In this document: positions 13,809-16,414 of the stretch, piece after piece
Layout: each line of letters begins with the position of its first letter
Position numbering within the stretch: position 1 is the stretch's first letter
Source: JAGPFW01 sp964535155
GTDB taxonomy: Bacteria > Patescibacteriota > WWE3 > UBA101185 > UBA10185
Length of the DNA stretch: 16,414 nt
NCBI GenBank assembly: GCA_964535155.1
Contig: CAZHSR010000018.1
Span: forward strand, 1-16,414
Reading direction: 5' to 3'
The notes under the pieces: generated by a model
Databases searched by the model: none
What the model was told of the DNA's origin: nothing
Seen by the model: only the letters and a program-made list of their open reading frames with translations
Made by a program: the position numbers and the translations under genes

Positions 13809-15632
13809 CTAATGCTCCCACTCATCCCCCACATAAGGATCGGATTTAACAGGAACCTTTGTTATAAAAAGCTCTGCAGCACGCACCATCTCATCGGATT
13901 GGATTTTTGCCCAATCTTCTGCCTGGTCCTCCCTTATTTCACTAACAATTTCATCATGTACTGTATGCGTAATTCCACCGTCTACTCCTTCTTTTTCTAG
14001 GCGCTCTTGCAAAAAAACAAAGGCAAACTTAATAGCATCGGCATTTGTGCCCTGAATAGGGTGATTTTTAGCCTGCCTTTGAATACTGCCCATGCGTCTT
14101 CGGTAGTCTGGGTCGCTTGGAGAAGGCCTTTTATACCAGCGTTTCCTTCCCAAGGGCGTGGTACTCCATCCTTTTTTAACTGCATCATCTGCCAACCTAT
14201 TCAAAAAATCCCTTACACTTGGATAACTTTTAAAATAAAGTTCCATATATTCCTCACCTTTTTCTTTGGAAACGCCTATTTGACCTGCCAAACCTCCCGC
14301 CGACATACCGTACATTAGCCCAAATCCTATTGGCTTAGCAATTTGACGCAAATCTGGGTGCAACTTTTTAAAATCATCAGAATAGGGCAAATTAAACATT
14401 AAAGAGGCTGTATAAGAGTGAATGTCCAAATCCTCTCGCAAAGCCTTTATCATTTTCTCATCGCCAGAAAGGTCTGCAAGAATCCTCATTTCAAACGAAG
14501 AATAGTCCGCCGTAACCAGCTTATACCCAGGTGCTGGGTTAAAAAGCTTTCTAAAAGGTGCTTCCTCAGAATTTCTTGGGATCTGCTGCAAATTTGGGTC
14601 TTTACAAGAGAACCGCCCTGTTGCAGTTCCCATTTGATTATAATCTGGGTGAAGCCTGCCTGTAACTGGATTCACCTTGTCCAAAAGGGACTGTCCAAAA
14701 GCTGAAATCAGCTTTTCATACTTTCGGTAATCCCTTAACATGTTAACTACGGGGTGATCCACTGCCTTTAAAAACTCATCGTTTGTACTTATTAAATTTA
14801 GTCCTATTCGCTTGTTTAAAAGATCCATTAGTTGCGTGGAAGAGTTTACATTTAAAGCATCAACCGAGTTTCCAAATAGGTCCATGGAATTTGTCCCATA
14901 ATAAGGGCGAACCAACTCTTGGAACTCTTTTGCATATTTCTGACGCTTTTCATCCAATTGACCAATAATCTCCTTCCATTTAGGCACATTTATAAGCATT
15001 CCCCTAAGTTCCATTTCTGCAACAACCAAAGTGGAAGCAAATTCAAGCTTTGCAATTTTAACAACATTTTCTCGCTTTAATTCTTCTAGCTGAGCTTTAA
15101 AAATAGGAAACATAACTAAGGTGTCTAAACCAGAATATTTTAGCTGAGCCTCAGTAATTTCCCCGATATGATTATAAAAAGTCTTTCTAACGCCTTTTTC
15201 TAGGTCTAAGCCACAATATTTTGAAGTCAACTCCTTTAACGAAGGGTTTTTACCCATTAAGCCCGCAGTTAAAACTGCTCCTGCTAACATTGTGTCATAA
15301 ACATTTGTAAGCCTAGCCCCTGTTTGTACTTTTAGGAATTTGTAATCAAATTTGGCGTTATGAAGGAGTTTAATTCTCTTTGGATCCTCTAAAAGCGCTT
15401 TGTATCTGGGAAATTCCTTTAAATTAAGCTTTCTAGCATCAAAAATGTAACTTATTTCTTCCGTGCCTATTTGGACAAGCAAAAGTGTGGAAGTATATGG
15501 GTCAAGTCCAGTACCTTCCACATCAACTCCCACAACTGGGGCCTTTTCCAACTCTTCCAAAGCTGAATTTAGCTCATCAGGAGTTTGAATGTACTTGTAT
15601 GCAGGCTTGTCTGGATTAAATTTAAGTTCCAC
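13809..15632 (-). CDS. polA: DNA polymerase I without 5' nuclease domain (exo+ Klenow-like)
   Basis: Family A DNA polymerase for repair and Okazaki-fragment filling. The 607 residues correspond to the Klenow part only; the 5'-3' nuclease (FEN) domain of about 300 residues is absent. The 3'-5' exonuclease looks active: D37 and E39 (DVEGTG), D96 (HNAKFD), and Y166/D170 (YSGLD). Polymerase motif A is DYSSFEMR with metal Asp376 and steric-gate Glu381. Motif B is R429...K433...F437...Y441-G, with Gly436 where E. coli has Asn. Motif C is H559-D560-E561. F437 matches the deoxy-discriminating Phe of E. coli Pol I. The start is GTG at 15632, with TAAGAT 6 nt upstream. It lies 41 bp after gatB. Primer removal would need a separate FEN or RNase H elsewhere. 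Confidence 0.95.
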   Translation of the reverse strand: MELKFNPDKPAYKYIQTPDELNSALEELEKAPVVGVDVEGTGLDPYTSTLLLVQIGTEEISYIFDARKLNLKEFPRYKALLEDPKRIKLLHNAKFDYKFLKVQTGARLTNVYDTMLAGAVLTAGLMGKNPSLKELTSKYCGLDLEKGVRKTFYNHIGEITEAQLKYSGLDTLVMFPIFKAQLEELKRENVVKIAKLEFASTLVVAEMELRGMLINVPKWKEIIGQLDEKRQKYAKEFQELVRPYYGTNSMDLFGNSVDALNVNSSTQLMDLLNKRIGLNLISTNDEFLKAVDHPVVNMLRDYRKYEKLISAFGQSLLDKVNPVTGRLHPDYNQMGTATGRFSCKDPNLQQIPRNSEEAPFRKLFNPAPGYKLVTADYSSFEMRILADLSGDEKMIKALREDLDIHSYTASLMFNLPYSDDFKKLHPDLRQIAKPIGFGLMYGMSAGGLAGQIGVSKEKGEEYMELYFKSYPSVRDFLNRLADDAVKKGWSTTPLGRKRWYKRPSPSDPDYRRRMGSIQRQAKNHPIQGTNADAIKFAFVFLQERLEKEGVDGGITHTVHDEIVSEIREDQAEDWAKIQSDEMVRAAELFITKVPVKSDPYVGDEWEH

Positions 15633-15638
15633 AGGTTT

Positions 15639-15644
15639 ATCTTA
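15639..15644 (-). promoter_or_regulatory. -10-like element of polA, leaderless position
   Basis: TAAGAT (4/6 match to TATAAT, fitting TAnnnT) ends 6 nt before the GTG start at 15632. No good -35 is visible, and readthrough from gatB is possible. Weakest member of the pattern. Confidence 0.3.
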
Positions 15645-15673
15645 TCAGATGTTTGGGGGATGTGGTTGAATAA

Positions 15674-16414
15674 TTAAAGTAGTTTTTCGGTAATTATTTC
15701 CCGCACAAGCTGAGCATTAGCCTTACCTTTAGTTTCCTTCATTACTTGACCTAGCAAAAATTCAACAGCGGTTGTTTTACCTTCCTTTATTTGTTGCACA
15801 ATCTCTGGATTTTCTTCGATGACTTTTTCAACAATTTCTTCCAATTCCGAGAGGTCGTTTATTCTGGAAGATTCTCCCAATTTTATTTTTTCCGCAATCT
15901 CTACCGATGATTTTGTTCGCATATCGGGTGTGTTTACCAATAATTTAGCTACCTTTGAAGTTTCAATTCCCAAAGAAACAACTTCTCTTATTAAATCAGC
16001 CAGATTCTCCGCAGAAATACCACCCGCCTCCTGCTCAGTTGCACCAAACTCTTCCCTAATTCTATTTCGCAATTCCAGTGGAAGAGGCTTTAGTCCCGCC
16101 TTCAAACCCTCTATATAATCTTCATCAAAATGCATAGGTGGAATATCCGGTTCTGGGAAATACCTATAATCATGAGCTTCTTCCTTGCTTCTCTGCAAAA
16201 CCGTCTTTCCTGTAGTTTCACTAAACCCTCGATTTTCCTGCAAAGGCACTTTACCCGCTTCCAAAATCTCCCTTTGCCTCAAAATTTCCGCTTTAATAGC
16301 CTTTTCCATAAACCTAAACGAATTTATATTCTTAACTTCTACCTTGTACTTTGGCAATTCTCCAGCCTTTTCCATTTCTTGCGTTCTTAAGGAAATGTTT
16401 GGCTCAATTCGCAA
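15674..16414 (-). CDS. gatB: Asp-tRNA(Asn)/Glu-tRNA(Gln) amidotransferase subunit B, 5' end cut off by window
   Basis: Subunit B of GatCAB, which binds mischarged Glu-tRNA-Gln or Asp-tRNA-Asn and activates it for amidation. Only the C-terminal 246 residues are present, and the frame is open to the window edge, so the apparent first codon is not a start. Seen: the EVKNINSFRFMEKAI block, RQREILEAG, and SKEEAHDYRYFPEPDIPP (GatB signature), then the helical YqeY-like tail ending in FLLGQVMKETKGKANAQLV, which is typical. Its presence implies an indirect route to Gln-tRNA and/or Asn-tRNA. The kinase-site N-terminus is outside. polA follows after 41 bp. Confidence 0.96.
   Translation of the reverse strand: MRIEPNISLRTQEMEKAGELPKYKVEVKNINSFRFMEKAIKAEILRQREILEAGKVPLQENRGFSETTGKTVLQRSKEEAHDYRYFPEPDIPPMHFDEDYIEGLKAGLKPLPLELRNRIREEFGATEQEAGGISAENLADLIREVVSLGIETSKVAKLLVNTPDMRTKSSVEIAEKIKLGESSRINDLSELEEIVEKVIEENPEIVQQIKEGKTTAVEFLLGQVMKETKGKANAQLVREIITEKLL

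Noticed and set aside
1..16414. Recoded UGA (as in Gracilibacteria/SR1)
   Set aside because: All long conserved genes read through without internal TGA, and rodA ends in TGA within a normal ATGA overlap.

Overview
The window looks like a piece of a low-GC chromosome from a Candidate Phyla Radiation (Patescibacteria) bacterium, most likely in or near the Microgenomates/Katanobacteria group. This placement is an inference from three things: AT-rich and compact gene packing; a class II (B12-dependent) ribonucleotide reductase, eukaryotic-type IleRS and GatB in one neighbourhood; and very short intergenic gaps. Translation is standard, with TGA, TAG and TAA all used as stops. Almost everything is housekeeping and on the minus strand. 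The window opens inside nrdJ and closes inside gatB, so both end genes are partial.

Minus-strand layout from right to left: gatB (partial), polA (family A polymerase with 3'-5' exonuclease but no 5' nuclease domain), a 24-codon ORF, a ClpE-like AAA+ unfoldase with an N-terminal zinc finger, rplS, a phosphomannomutase/phosphoglucomutase, and a small coiled-coil protein. A plus-strand small membrane protein and tRNA-Lys(UUU) follow. Next comes a roughly 2 kb patch (6.9-8.8 kb) of unrecognised genes: a divergent pair (a 3-TM protein and a 307-residue protein) and a small membrane protein. The left third is ileS-rodA-pduO, tightly overlapped, then a 221-bp regulatory gap and nrdJ. PduO makes adenosylcobalamin, the cofactor NrdJ needs, so that pairing is functionally coherent.

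The strongest non-coding signal is promoter architecture. Eight starts (ileS, both divergent hypotheticals, the small membrane gene at 8981, the coiled-coil gene, clpE, the 24-codon ORF and polA) have a TAnnnT -10-like hexamer exactly 6 nt upstream of the start codon and no Shine-Dalgarno. Four of these also have a TTGnnn -35 exactly 16 nt further up. This predicts leaderless mRNAs. By contrast, the operon-internal rodA start has GGAG at normal spacing. The same signature sits in front of a 24-codon ORF between polA and clpE that encodes a Gly/Ile-rich amphipathic peptide, the best candidate for something undescribed. The clpE promoter also carries a CIRCE-like 9-9-9 inverted repeat centred on its -35, suggesting heat-shock control by an HrcA-type repressor.
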